This document shows positions 1 through 10,076 of a stretch of DNA of 54,445 nucleotides, one piece after another. The stretch covers positions 1 through 54,445 of the forward strand of contig NW_025408701.1 of assembly GCF_020360975.1 (NCBI RefSeq), read 5' to 3'. The notes under the pieces were generated by a model. It made no database searches. It was not told the origin of the DNA and was given only the letters and a program-made list of their open reading frames with translations. Position 1 is the first letter of the stretch. Each line of letters begins with the position of its first letter. Source of the DNA: Hirsutella rhossiliensis (lineage: Eukaryota > Ascomycota > Sordariomycetes > Hypocreales > Ophiocordycipitaceae). Both the position numbers and the translations under genes were made by a program.

Positions 1-500
1 TCTCCAAGTCCTTCCATGATGCCTGCTTCATCCATGTTGTACCTGTTCTCAATAATAGCCAGAATCTCGGGAAGGAAGAATTGTTGAACCAGGCCGAATT
101 CCTCGGTAGAAGCGCCGTTGACACGCGCAGAGTCTCTGTGATGGCACTTCTGGGTCCGAACTGCAGGATTCGTCTAAAATGCTTGCATCCAGTGTTTTCC
201 GAGCGGTGTGTGGTCTCCTTTGACGGCGAGCGCGCTGCGCATTCGCTGATCTGCGAGTGAGTGGAGGAAGGCCTAAGGCGTCCTGAATGAGAATCCATTC
301 GGTAAGTTGCTTTTCCTGTGTCTGAAAAGCCTCTGAAGAGCAGAAAATGCTTTCTGCATTCGTGACCATGCATGCGATTGTAAAGAGTTGCCCTCAGACG
401 CCCCAATCGCGAGCAGCCTTCTTGGCGGATCCGCCATTGGCGATTGCCTCAAGGGCGCTGTGAATGTCAGACTCTGTATATTTGTAGTGGCTTGAAGACA
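1..500 (-). pseudogene. pogo-family transposase, N-terminal part (partial, frameshifted)
   Basis: Transposase that cuts and pastes its own element. In order from about 500 down to 1 one can read an HTH_psq-type domain (YTESDIHSALEAIANGG, then AKKAARDWGV), a CENP-B/Tc5-type helix-turn-helix segment (QEKQLTEWILIQDALGLPP), and the start of the DDE_1 catalytic domain with the diagnostic YNMDEAGIMEGLG at about 10-45. The pieces lie in different frames: the HTH frame hits a stop right after the WGV residues, and at least two single-base shifts separate it from the downstream parts. Family membership is clear from this domain order. Whether the breaks are real or sequencing errors is open, because similar small indels occur across the whole window. 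Confidence 0.7.
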
Positions 501-612
501 CATGCGTCAATTTTTAGCAGATTGGATGCGTTTCCGCGGTGAAATTTGCTGTTGATTGACGCAGCGTTTGGTTGGCACCCATCTTGGGTGCCCAAAACGA
601 AGTGCCATTTCT
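1..612 (-). mobile_element. pogo/Fot1-like DNA transposon, 5' part, running off the left edge
   Basis: Minus-strand DNA transposon whose 5' end lies inside the gypsy element, just after the gypsy codons for the linker before the integrase. The coding match starts near 500. About 100 bp of non-coding terminal sequence follows, including a perfect hairpin at about 580-600 (GGCACCC / GGGTGCC). A TA dinucleotide at 611-612 is the most likely target site, so the right boundary is an estimate. The rest of the element lies outside the window. It differs in sequence from the two other pogo elements here. Confidence 0.65.
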
Positions 613-614
613 AT

Positions 615-1447
615 GTGCAGGGACTTAAAGCACTCGGCGACTTGTACCTTCAGCTTAAGCTTGGTCGAGGACCGAGATCCGTTTCGTACCGCGTTATAAA
701 CGCTTGTAAAGACTGGATCCTGGTTTGCCGTTTGCTGCCATAATTGTTGTAGCTCTGGGTCGTGGAAACCGTGTGTTTCTTCTTCGCCTTCTCCCGCTTG
801 AGTCGACGTTACTCCGACGCGTAGGCGTGGGCTGCTTCTGGAATAAGCTGCATATCTCGTGCTTCGTGATCCGCGTTGGTCGGTCCTGTTCGCGGCGAGA
901 GAGGCGTCTGGCACCACTGCTTCCGTCCCGGACGGGGCTGGAGCTGGAAGTTAAAACGCGAGAGATATTCAGCCCAACGTGCCTGCCTTTCCGAGAGCTG
1001 TTGGCGCGTCATGAAATACTCGAGGTTCTTATGGTCGGTAAGGATAACGAAGTTATCACAGCTTCGTAGCTCGGCTGACCATTGTTCGAGACAACGAATA
1101 ATAGCGAGCATTTCCTTATCATGGATTGGGTAGTTGCGCTCAGCCGGTGATAGCTTCTGCGAGTGGAGCGCTACTGGCTTGCGTTGTCCGTCGACTTCCT
1201 GCGTAAGTGTGCCCCCAAGCGCCCAGCCGCTACAGTCTGCTTCTACGAAGGTTGGCCTCTCGAAATCCCATTGAGTAAGAATAGGGGCGTTCGTAAATAG
1301 CGTCTTTAGTGTCTGGAACGCCATATCGTGCTCGTCCGTCCACTTGAACTTAGTCCCCTTTCCTGTTAGTGCTGTTAGGGTGCAGTTATTTCCGAGGCTT
1401 GCGGTATAAATATCCGGTAGTAGTAACGAATCCTAGAAACTGCACCC
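615..1447 (-). pseudogene. gypsy-1 RNase H and connection to integrase
   Basis: Continuation of the polyprotein after the hAT insertion. From 1324 downward: thumb/RNase H sequence with EADCSGWALGG (first catalytic Asp), PAERNYPIHDKEMLAIIRCLEQW, and LTDHKNLEYFMTRQQLSERQARWAEYLS, all characteristic of gypsy RNase H. Towards 620 the frame shifts and reads the linker before integrase (PELQQLWQQTANQDPVFTSV; KLKLKVQVAEC). It then stops where the pogo-like element begins. Confidence 0.8.
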
Positions 1448-1455
1448 CTTCTGGG
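1448..1455. repeat. hAT-1 target-site duplication, left copy
   Basis: CTTCTGGG immediately left of the element. The same eight bases follow the right terminus at 2891-2898. Confidence 0.95.
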
Positions 1456-2890
1456 CAGGGTGGTTTCCATACATGGAAAGGCCTGCAATCGATATCGGTA
1501 TCGGCCCCATTTTATTGCGTATTGCAATACACCTTCCATACTTGGTCCGTGCACGACGACAAAATGTCACTGAAGACACCTTCGACAAGATGGACAAATT
1601 CACACCATATGGTGAATTAAAAATACAAGTAATTGATTGAGCTCAATGATAATGTCCAAAAGAGAGGGTAAACAAATCTTACGTTTGTTCCAAGACGAGG
1701 AGGAAATCAGACGGGAATTTGCACGAATTCTCACGCCACGGTCACGCCACCGCCCCTTCCTCTTCAAGACATTGTTCTTCACCCAATGCTTCAACCATTC
1801 TCCCTTTTCAATTTGGTCCGCATCCAATGTGCCCTTTCCCAGGATCGTACGACAGGCCCCAAAACACCGTTCCGGCTCGTCGCTCATCGCTGGCATTGAT
1901 AGGATGTCTATTGCCATTCGTGATAACTTCGGCCGTCGGTTCCTATGTCGCTCTTGAAGCCACCATGATAAAGCAGTTGTGGCGCAATCTCATATGGATC
2001 ACCTGAGATGTAATCTTCATACTCGTCTTGACTTGTAGGTCGAGCACAATTCTGCAGATTTCTTGAAATACGATCAAATGCATCAAGGCCATTGTCTTCT
2101 TCTTCGTCCAGTACATGATACGAGATTGTACCGTCGTTTGTATTTCGGTAAGAGTAGCAAAGGTCTTTGACCCGTTTGAAAGCAGTTTTATGCCACTTCT
2201 TCTAATTTGGTGGATGTACGTCGTGCGATAGCTTGGATGAAGGACCAAAGAAGCGGCGTAATAAGGCGAATTCTCTTTTGATAATTTCTTGGTAAAGGTA
2301 GCCTTTGAAGACGGCCCAGATCCGCTTGCCGTAGAGTTGATCAAATCCTTCGATGATGGACGGTTGAAGAGGAGATAAATTCTCTGCGACGTTGATGACA
2401 TACTTTCTTGCCCTCAGGGTTTTTCGAAAGCTGGCGGTGACAAGTACTGTAGGGATCATTCTGGGGACAATAAAGATAATATGAGCGGTTCCTGCCTTTG
2501 AACTCCTGTTCCCTAACCTTTACTACCGGTACATTACTGCCAGATGAGCATGTTTCATGATCCAAAAGCGAGTTTTCTCTTGTCTTGGGAGATATAGACG
2601 CGAATGAATCAAAGCAATGGATTCAGAATCGAAGAAACATAACTAACACAGGCTCAGCTCCATTGTCGCCAGGTGATAATGGTATGCTGTGGATTGGTGG
2701 TGAGGCTGATTTTCTTGGATGTGCGGTTTGCTTGGGGTTTCCAGGCCCACAGCCCTGCTGGTAGCCCCTGGGAACCCTTGTTAGTGGCGTGGTTCAGCCA
2801 ATAGTATGGAAATACATGGATCCATATCATACCTATTCCATGCCATTCATGGAAAGGGTATTTCCATATTTAGATATGAAAACCACCCTG
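1456..2890 (-). mobile_element. hAT element 1 (internally deleted, 1435 bp)
   Basis: Both ends are defined. The left terminus starts CAGGGTGGTTTCCATA (1456) and the right terminus is its inverted counterpart ending AACCACCCTG (2890). The element is flanked by a perfect 8-bp duplication, the hallmark of hAT transposition. Compared with the larger hAT copy at 29.6-37.9 kb it lacks roughly 1.1 kb of the central transposase, so it is a non-autonomous derivative of the same family. It lies in gypsy-1 pol between the codons for AVPVTQK and GVQFLGF. Confidence 0.92.
1600..2640 (-). pseudogene. hAT-1 transposase remnants (BED finger and C-terminal dimerisation)
   Basis: Two ends of a hAT transposase remain. 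The 5' part (about 2200-2640) reads as a BED-type zinc finger region (KGRNRSYYLYCPQNDPYSTC) and ENLSPLQPSIIEGFDQLYGK. The 3' part (1600-1917) is the hAT C-terminal dimerisation domain (MAIDILSMPAMSDEPERCF, LDADQIEKGEWLKHWVKNN). The catalytic middle is missing compared with the copy at 36.0-37.9 kb. It cannot encode an active enzyme, but the ends could be mobilised by one. Confidence 0.8.
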
Positions 2891-2898
2891 CTTCTGGG
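2891..2898. repeat. hAT-1 target-site duplication, right copy
   Basis: CTTCTGGG immediately right of the element, identical to 1448-1455. Removing the element and one copy restores the gypsy pol reading. Confidence 0.95.
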
Positions 2899-3620
2899 TA
2901 ACGGGGACTGCCCACTCGACTATTGCTCGTATCTTGTCGGGATCTGCCTGAATGCCAATTCCTGCGTGAATAATGAATCCTAGGTACTTAATCCGCTTGA
3001 CTCCAAATTCGCATTTCTCCGGGTCTAGGTGTAGTCCATGCTCGGCGAGGCGTTCTAAAACTAACCGTACCTTCCGGAAATGGTCTTCTCTGCTCCCGCT
3101 CGAATAGATAAGTATATCGTCCATATAAGCAGAGGCGAACTCGTCGAGGTAGTCTCGTAGGATACCGTTAATATACCGCTGGAAGGTTGCTGGCGCGCCA
3201 CTTAGCGAACAGGGTAACCATCCATTCGAAGAGACCGTACCGGGTGCGGAACGCTGTCTTCCACTCGTCTCCTTCTGCAACCCGTACTTTATGGAACGCT
3301 TGTACCACGTCGACCTTAGTGAACCACTTCGCATCTTTTAGGTTGCGAAGTGTCCCCTATTAGAGGAAGGGTAACGGTCCGACTTAGTGATTGCGTTCAA
3401 CGCTCTGTAGTCACAACAGAATCGCAGCCCGCCACCTGGTTTCCTCACAAACAGGGCTGGGCTGCTGCTTCTGAACTGCTTGCACGGATAAATCCTTTAT
3501 CCACTAGGTCTCGTAGAGTCTTCTTAGAACCAGGAGTTCCTCTCGTGACATACCGTATAGTGCTCCATACGGTAGTGGTAACTGCTGGCCATTCGGGTCC
3601 TCCTTGATTCTGATTTCGTG
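2891..3620 (-). pseudogene. gypsy-1 reverse transcriptase (interrupted by hAT-1)
   Basis: Reverse transcriptase core of the gypsy polyprotein. Visible motifs are [13 protein letters not shown] and DYRALNAIT at about 3390-3460, and the catalytic YMDDILIYS box at about 3105-3130, followed by LDPEKCEFGVKRIKYLGFII. The coding sequence stops at the hAT insertion (2890) and resumes on the other side at 1447 with KGVQFLGFVTTTGYLYRK, so the two halves of one domain are separated by the transposon. Several frames are needed to read it through. Confidence 0.8.
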
Positions 3621-3765
3621 GTCTATACCTGGCTTATGAGGATTCAGCTTATCAGCTTCCTTCTTCATAAATAGAGGCGTAAATCGTGGAACCGCTGGGG
3701 TATCGTTCGGCGTAGCTCTGCTTCTGACATGGGTTTCTTTGGTGATAACGCCCTTTCGATATCCT

Positions 3766-4437
3766 TCATGCTGATAGCGAAAATCGCCGTGGCAGCTGCC
3801 TCTCTTCCTTCCTGCTTGCGGATCCTTTCAAGTAACCCACAAAGGTACTGGCTAGTACGTGCTTTGCTTCTTCGAACTCCTTGGCTTTCGCAGAATATTC
3901 TCCTTCCCCGAGGTGATCTACCCAGTCTTGTGTAGGTTCATGCCATAGTCGTTTCTCGTGGGGCACTGAGTACGACTTTGTGTGGCATAACCAGGGTTTT
4001 CCTAGGATTAGGGAATTCCAATCAGGGCACCACGTAGGCACAGATCGTCTGTATGTGGCCGTTGACCTCCATTGATAGCCATACGAGGCCCTAATCGTTG
4101 CTCCTTCCATTGCCCCTGATGCTCCTGTAATAGCTCGCGGTGCTATTTCCACTATAGGAACTTCCAACTTCTCGACGACTTCTTCGTCAACCGCGGCGTA
4201 GCACTGGCATCCCTCGTCTACGAGTGAGGAGAAGAGATTGGTCCTATTGATAATGCTTCGAATTATTGTAGGACCAACTTCCATTTTCCTGAGAACTTCT
4301 CTTCTTTTGCCACTGCTCCGTTCTTTGGCCTCGAGACCCGTCTTTGTTTCGAGGCTACGCATTCCCGGAGGATGGGGTCTCGCTAAGTCCTGACTCTTCC
4401 TCACTAGAGTCGTTACCATCATCTTCCAGCAGGGCAT
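3766..4437 (-). pseudogene. gypsy-1 aspartic protease region and N-terminal pol
   Basis: An open stretch of 223 codons. It contains LVDEGCQCYAAVDEEVV, which matches the position of the fungal gypsy protease active site (usually a DSG motif; here the central residue is Glu), and further on ILGKPWL, a motif typical of the end of this domain. The C-terminal part (EFEEAKHVLASTFVGYLKG) looks like the linker before reverse transcriptase. The DEG in place of DSG would be expected to impair proteolysis if real. Confidence 0.6.
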
Positions 4438-4876
4438 GATCCTGGCGGTGCGGACTTTACATCCCTCGACCGGCTAGGGTCCTGTCCTGGCGAGTAGGGG
4501 GCCCTCCTTGCCTCTCACTGAAGGCCGCGTAAGCCATCTACGTCAGCACATTCAGCTCGATCTCCCCGATCAATAGCTTTCCAAGCTATTAGGTCGATAG
4601 TTCAATCTCTTGAGGTCCCCGAGCCAGTAAAAGATATACCGGACTCCTTGGAGGATCCCGATCGAATAGGAGATCCTCCGGACCCCTCAGTGGTCTAGGA
4701 AGAAGAAACAATAGTCTGCAGACTTCCCTTCTTACCTGGTTTCAAGCTGTATTACCTAGAGAGACCTAGGGACCTCAACTCGTTCGGACCTTCTTCTCGA
4801 CAGCTCGTTCCACTTGACCCCTGGCCGTTCGCCCGTCCTCTCTGACCCTGCCCCTGAGTGCGTGTAACCGTCATTA

Positions 4877-5806
4877 TTACGTCGCCGTCATGGTCGCGTG
4901 CGTCACGTGCGTTCTGCTCGGCGGGTAACGTTGCTGACGGTGCCGGGGTGTTGTCGTTACCGGCGACCTGGATGTTGCCGATGCCTGATGCCTGCCCTTG
5001 GTCACGTTGCCCGCGGGGCCCTGCTTCCTCTGCAACGCCTTAAACTTCGCGGTGTGCTCGAACGCCCAAGCAATCGGGTGTAGACGTTGGATGTACTCGT
5101 TGTAGTCCTTCGGCATGATAACCGGGACTAGTTGCTCACGGAGAGCAGGAGAGATCGAGTTCCGTAGCCATGCGAGCTTGGAAGCATTATCCCAGCTCGC
5201 GCCGCCCGCTGGTCAATGTTTCCTCGAATTCGGGAGGAACTTCCCAAACTCTTGGCTGTCTCGTTGAATGAGGTGCGCAGCCTGTCCTGCGCCCTCTGTC
5301 TGCTGCACGCTGCCGAACGTCTGGGCTAGGTGCGAGAAGAATTTCCGGGGTCTGGGTTGCCCTTCGCGCTCTCTTGCCTCCAAAACCCTCGACTCTCCTC
5401 ATCATCTGATCCGGCAAGGTCTGCAGGATCTCGTACCACACGACGTTGTTATTGCCGTTTAGGCCTCCTCTTCGTCGGTATTGTACTTAAATACCAGACG
5501 GTCGAGGTAGAAGTGGAAGGACTCGGGTTGACCGTTCCACTTCGGCCAAGTCATCGGCTTGCGCTTCTTGCCACGGTCCATTTCCTGGGCTGCTTCCGGC
5601 CTCGGTTCGACGGGTAAGATCGCCGGGTGAGCACCCCGGGCTGGGTGTCAACGGTGGCGCTGCTAGGCCTAGCCGGTGAACATCTTCCGCAGTTCTTCGT
5701 CTCCCGCGATCCCAGATAAGATCTGCAAGAGCTCTTGCTCCTTCCCTCCATCGGCTCGTTGCGCCGCCGGTCGCGGTGCCCCTGCATAACTACTATTGTC
5801 CTCCAT
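4877..5806 (-). pseudogene. gypsy-1 gag (frameshifted)
   Basis: Gag forms the retroelement particle. The start is chosen at the ATG at 5806 (MEDNSSYAGAP), the first ATG after the leader repeat. A short acidic helical N-terminus follows (KEQELLQILSGIAG), with a stop or frameshift soon after. Downstream pieces in other frames include a retrotransposon Gag-like segment (PKDYNEYIQRLHPIAWAFEH) at about 5040-5115 and a basic tail rich in R, T and P. No CCHC knuckle could be read with confidence. At least two frameshifts separate the pieces. Confidence 0.65.
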
Positions 5807-5861
5807 CTTGTTCGTCCGTCTCGTCGTCCGATCGATCGTCCGTCTCGTCGTTTAGCCTATC

Positions 5862-5957
5862 GCCTGTCTTGCTGTCTGTCCTGCTGACTGTCCTGCTGTC
5901 TGTCCTGCTGTCTGTCCTGCTGTCTGTCCTGCTGTCTGTCCTTCTGTCTGTCCTGTC
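5862..5957 (-). repeat. 12-bp minisatellite in the gypsy-1 leader
   Basis: About seven to eight tandem copies of a 12-bp unit (plus-strand GTCTGTCCTGCT, with single-base variants), followed towards 5805 by a looser CGTCCGTCTCGT repeat. The array lies between the primer-binding site and the likely gag start codon at 5806, that is, in the untranslated leader. Because 12 is divisible by three, the array is also open in a frame that reads as repeated TDSR, but that frame has no ATG and is probably not translated. Confidence 0.85.
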
Positions 5958-5969
5958 TTTTGTTAACTG

Positions 5970-5979
5970 GTAGCTCAAT
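5970..5979 (-). promoter_or_regulatory. self-priming primer-binding site of gypsy element 1
   Basis: One base after the LTR end, the minus strand reads ATTGAGCTAC. This is the exact reverse complement of GTAGCTCAAT inside the LTR (6040 down to 6031), about 112 nt from the LTR start. In the Tf1/sushi lineage of Ty3/gypsy elements the 5' end of the mRNA folds back on the primer site and primes reverse transcription without a tRNA. A 10-bp match in exactly this arrangement fits that mechanism. No tRNA 3'-end complement was noticed at this position. Confidence 0.7.
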
Positions 5980-5980
5980 A

Positions 5981-6152
5981 TGTTACGGGGTCAGCACTGT
6001 TGGCACAGGTGCTGGGCGTAATTGATGTAAATTGAGCTACAAAGTGTAAAGGGAGACGTGTCTCATCGCTCCTTTAGGAGTCGTGTCCGTGGCGCTCGCA
6101 CGTGACTAGTCTGGCCATGCCAGATCTACACATCGGGGCGTAGCCCCTTACA
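5981..6152 (-). repeat. 5' LTR of gypsy element 1
   Basis: A 172-bp LTR. Read on the minus strand it starts TGTAAGGGGC and ends CCGTAACA, the usual TG...CA borders. It contains a CACGTGAC motif. Its end is followed directly by a primer-binding site complementary to an internal LTR segment (6031-6040). The outer flank is pogo coding sequence; the 5-bp target duplication should be ATCAG (6153-6157), but the other flank is outside the window. Confidence 0.75.
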
Positions 6153-8067
6153 ATCAGCTTTGTTCATCGCAACCGCAATGAGCTAGGTTGCAGCTGGTTC
6201 GATGGATTTGACATTGCACGGAAAGAGCCGATAATACCTCTAGGTATAAGGCATATTTTGAGCTTGTAAGTTGGTCTACAAAATCTCAGATTCGTTACTA
6301 ATTGTGGAAGATCCGAGCGAAAATCGAAATACGACATTGTCCCTTGCAACACGTATAATATGGATGAAAAGGCTTTCTCTTGGGTGTGATCAATCGAACT
6401 AAGAGAGTCTTCACCCTTGATCTCAAAAGCAAGGCAAATTGCTCGGCGCATTGCAAGACGGCAATCGATCCTGGATTACGTTCGTGGCTTGCATCTGCCA
6501 GGACATGACATCACTGCCTCCTTTCTCATCTACCAAGGCAAGCCAGGACAAGTCCAAGATTCTTGGCTTACGGACTTTGACCCAGAGCATCAATCAGCAT
6601 TCTTCACAACCTCAGAGACGGGCTGGACTAACCACGAGCTTGGGAAAGAGTGGCTCGCTGGCGTTTTGATCGGTTTACCAAGGCAAAAGCACGAAATGGA
6701 CGTGATTATCGCCTTCTTATTACCGACGGACACTCCAGCCATATTAATATGGGCTTTCTGGAGTGGTGCGACCAGCATCGGATCATCGTGGCGGTGTTTC
6801 CTCCTCACTCTACCCATCGGCTCCAGCCCCTGGACGTATCCCTATTCAGCCCTCTGTCAACGGCATACACAAATCAGCTTATCCGGTGGACGGCAAAGAC
6901 TCAAGGGCTCGTTGGGCTGTCAAGCGCGAGTTCTGGACTTTGTTTTGGAATGCATTCGAGGCGTCTTTCTCACCGGAGAACGTTGAAAGTGGGTGGATGC
7001 GGACCGGGCTCCTTCCTTTCGATCCCGAAGTCGTCCTATCACAGATTGTGAAAGACAGAATCGACGATTCCGATGTAGGCAGTGGTTCGGAAGACTCACT
7101 AGCATTGCAACAGCCTACTGCTCGAGAATTACGACGGCTTGTGGACAAAGTAGTCGACAAATCCACCGCAGATTCGGAAGTCAATGCTCGGAAGCTGAAG
7201 AGCACTCTCGAAAGCCTTCAATCCGAGTTGAGCTGCTTAGATATGAGAACAAGGGACTCCGTGAGGCAATAATTCATGAGAAGCAGCGCAGGCAGCGTGG
7301 TACAGCTCTGAAAGATTATCTCTTTGACCGTACGGATCCTTACTCTGCTCAGGTCTTCAGCCCGCAAAAAGTGGCCCAAGCTCGAGTGAAGAAAGCTGCG
7401 ATGGAGGCCCAAAGAAGAGGCTCTCAAAGGAATCCCAGAAGGTTCAGCGACAGCAGAAGGCGGAAGAACAAAAAGAGGTCGTGTTGGAGAGGAAGAGGCA
7501 GCGAGAGGAGAAAAGGGAGCGAAAATTGCAGGAAAAAGAAGCCAGAAAGCAAGAGAAAGAGGCTAACCGACAGCTTCGTGACGACCTCGGGCATCTTAAC
7601 CGGGAAAGGCCACAACAGGGGCAGCAAAGCCGGCGGGTGCCTTTTGATGCACGAGAGGAGAGTCCAGGGATTCTAGACGAAATAATCGTCGCTCCTCCGT
7701 CACCACCAGAGCCTCCGGTAACATCGCAAGCGCCAGATCAGCCAGAGAACGACTTAGCAAAGAAGGCAAGGATTCCGCCCGGCCGAACGCCTCGTGCCCA
7801 AAGACCTTTTCTGGCTGTTGAGGTGATCGGGAGATGGTAGTGGGGTATCGGAGCTCAGGACGGCCTCAGCGGAATAGCAAGCGACCACAATGGCTTGATG
7901 ACTGCGAAACAGGATGATGCACATCTCGCAGTCGCTTTTTCATCACATTTTAAGTTGGACAAATTTTGGCCCCGTTGCTGTGGAGTTATTGTGGATTGAT
8001 GTCTTAACTTTCAGTCGCGTGTAAGTCCGGCGGGTCACGGGATCCGGCAGATCATCGGAAAATCCCT
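6153..8067 (+). mobile_element. pogo element 1, right part
   Basis: Plus-strand pogo-family element, the right part of a copy split by gypsy-1. Its 3' terminal sequence ends at 8067, followed by TA (8068-8069), and closely resembles the inverted terminal repeat of the complete pogo element at 26897-29204. The transposase is about 75-80% similar by eye. The left part must lie beyond gypsy-1, outside the window. Confidence 0.8.
6163..7840 (+). pseudogene. pogo-1 transposase (5'-truncated, frameshifted)
   Basis: DDE_1-superfamily transposase. It begins mid-gene with SWFDGFDIAR (about 6195). The catalytic domain follows with LPPFLIYQGKPGQVQDSW-like sequence at about 6510-6560, TSETGWTNHELGKEWL, then LLITDGHSSHINMGFLEW (second Asp region, about 6710-6765) and VFPPHSTHRLQPLDVSLF (third Asp, about 6795-6850; the Asp is present here, unlike in copy 2). 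The C-terminal part (7100-7840) is a charged coiled-coil region rich in R, K, E and Q. At least four frame changes are needed to read it. Confidence 0.8.
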
Positions 8068-8253
8068 TACACAGTCACGTGTGCTGCTGAGGACGGCTGA
8101 GGCCACATAACTAGCATCGTGGCCTCCTCCCCCTTTTCGATAGACAATCCTCATTGCAGAATACGACACACCGGTTAACCCAGTTTGTTACGTGCACGAG
8201 ACCTACCAACACTATTCAATATTTTTTCCATCTCTCCATCATTCGAAGAAAAG

Positions 8254-10070
8254 TTATCGCCTTAGTATACTCGGTGGTAAATCAAGCCCATGTCGGGACG
8301 CATGGTTTGCGAAGTGTTCTGCGTCTGCAAGAACTGCTTCACAGTTTTGCCAGGGCATAGAAATGCCGTCCGTCCTTTTGAGATGCTGTCCCCGAATATG
8401 TCTTGCCAGGTTACTCAGTCGCCATGTTTTAATCCGTTGGCTCCTTCCATGGCTGCCTTGCCATCGACAAAATGGGCACATCGGTCTTGCACCCTCCGAC
8501 AAATCAACCGTAGACTCACTTGGTTTCCAGGTGATTCCAGTTCCGGAATATTGGCCTTACCGCCATTTTCATAGGTTCCTTGCGCGCGGTAGAGCGAAGA
8601 CGCCTCGTGACCGCTTGTTTGCGGCCTCTTTTCTCTGTCCCACGACAAGGGCTTCTGTCGGTTAACCTCGTCCACATGGACATTAGTGTGAAAGTCTTGA
8701 ATGGCTTTTTGCAGTCGAGACGCCTTCAAGACCCTGCGCAGGTTATTAATCTTCTTGCTGTAGCGGTCGTATCGCTTCTGCATTTCGGTGCCTTCGGCGA
8801 GTTCTCGGCTGCGGTAGCCCTGGCGTTTCCATTCTAGCATCGCACGGTTTCTCTCGGCACAATATTTGGCAAGTTTCTCGTTTTTATGGATTTTTGCAAT
8901 TTGTTGGGCTGTCAGTTCTTTGGAGCGCCGTCATGGCGCGAAGGCGGGCGGCTAACTGCACAAGGTCGTGTTGCGGGGCTGTGCCGAAGCAGATTGACTG
9001 GCAATCCACGTCAATGAAGTTCGACATGTAATATTGCAAGTAAGTGCTCGAATCTCCCTTTCGATGTCCCATGATTTTGTTTCTCTCCTCTGGCGTGAGC
9101 GCTTCTGCATTACGGCGTTATTAATGCTGTCAAATGGACGAACTGGGGCACGAACCGTTTAGTTTTGCCAGACCCTCGGCGAAGGTCATACCATTCGAGC
9201 TGCTTCTCAATTCCAATCGAACGTCCCAGTCTAATTAAATGTCGTCGTTCTTTTTTGTAGTCAAGTGGCCTCTCTAGTGAGATCTGTATGCCGTGCTCAG
9301 TGTCTTCAACGTCTCGGAAAACGGGCGCTTCAGCCACTCTTTCTTCCAAAGGAGACGAATGCGATCGGATTCAGGTGGCACCACGAAGCTATACAAGCTC
9401 TGTGGACCTGCCAAATCATTGACGAACGCACCGTCACAAAATACCAGAGCCATCATCGGGATCAGCGGGTCGTACAAGAGCAAATCATCTTCGCGGAAGG
9501 CGAATCTTTTTGGCTCTGAGCTCCCCGCTGTCCGCTCGATGTGCTCTAGATTTGATCAGAGCAATACGCGGCCGGGTGTCTCCTTTTACCGGAGGAAACA
9601 CTTGGAACTCTAAGTTCTCGTAGAGCAGCTGCCCAATCAAGGCTCCCGGTCGGGTCGCCGTAGCGCCTGCCAGGATCAAATTGGCCGATAACTGGACTCA
9701 GGTCGCTCGTGAGTAAAAATCTCCTCGTCGCGGATCCAAAGGTGGTTCAGCATGATGGCCAGGTCGTCGATGAAGATGCCGGATTTTTCTTTTGGATGTG
9801 TCAAGCCGTACTTGGGTGTAAGGTAGGTCGGAATCCACTGGTGTCGTCAGCCACTGATTGTGAAACTTAACCGACTAACTTACATTTCGAATATCGAAAA
9901 GAACGCTTTCGGTCATCCACTTAGCACTTTTCTGTGCGTAGACCTGGCTCAATCGTTTCCAGTATAACGCAATGGTGGACTCTTTCTTGATTCTCGACTT
10001 TTTCACTCTCAGGTCCAAGTAAACCTTGAATAATGCCGCATCACATCGACACATTGACTCAATTGGTTCT
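8254..10070 (-). pseudogene. DUF3435 (Starship captain-type) tyrosine recombinase, 5'-truncated
   Basis: Member of the DUF3435 family, whose proteins include the captain recombinases that move giant Starship elements. From 10070 down: DAALFKVYLDLRVKKSRIKKE and YWKRLSQVYAQKSAKWM in exon 1; a 46-bp intron (9838-9883, donor GTAAGT, acceptor CCAG); ATRPGALIGQL with the likely first catalytic Arg; PLIPMMALVFCDGAF; PVFRDV; EKQLEWYDLRRGSGK with the Arg box (about 9170-9200); then MGHRKGDSSTYLQYYMSNF with the His and candidate Tyr (about 9020-9072). The C-terminus carries a C2H2-like region (CPFCRW...LARHIRGQH, about 8400-8490). The gene lacks its N-terminus, which is cut at the copia LTR, and has several indels. 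No start codon is present. A non-captain DUF3435 paralogue is equally possible. Confidence 0.8.
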
Positions 10071-10076
10071 TCATTT

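Larger units (their letters stand above)
613..6152 (-). mobile_element. Ty3/gypsy LTR retrotransposon 1 (nested, 3' end off-window)
   Basis: Minus-strand retroelement with the order 5' LTR, leader repeat, gag, protease, reverse transcriptase and RNase H, and a linker to integrase. This order, with RT before IN, is that of Ty3/gypsy. Integrase and the 3' LTR are not in the window because a pogo-like element interrupts the linker region near 612. A hAT element interrupts pol at 1456-2890. The upstream flank (from 6153) is pogo transposase coding sequence, so this element inserted into a pogo element. All reading frames carry indels. The stretch 4440-4876 lies between the protease and gag frames; I could not read a convincing domain there. 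Confidence 0.85.

Noticed and set aside
5862..5957. Tandem array that could be taken for a CRISPR array or a repeat protein
   Set aside because: Units are contiguous 12-mers without spacers, and the open frame has no ATG; it is a minisatellite in a retrotransposon leader.
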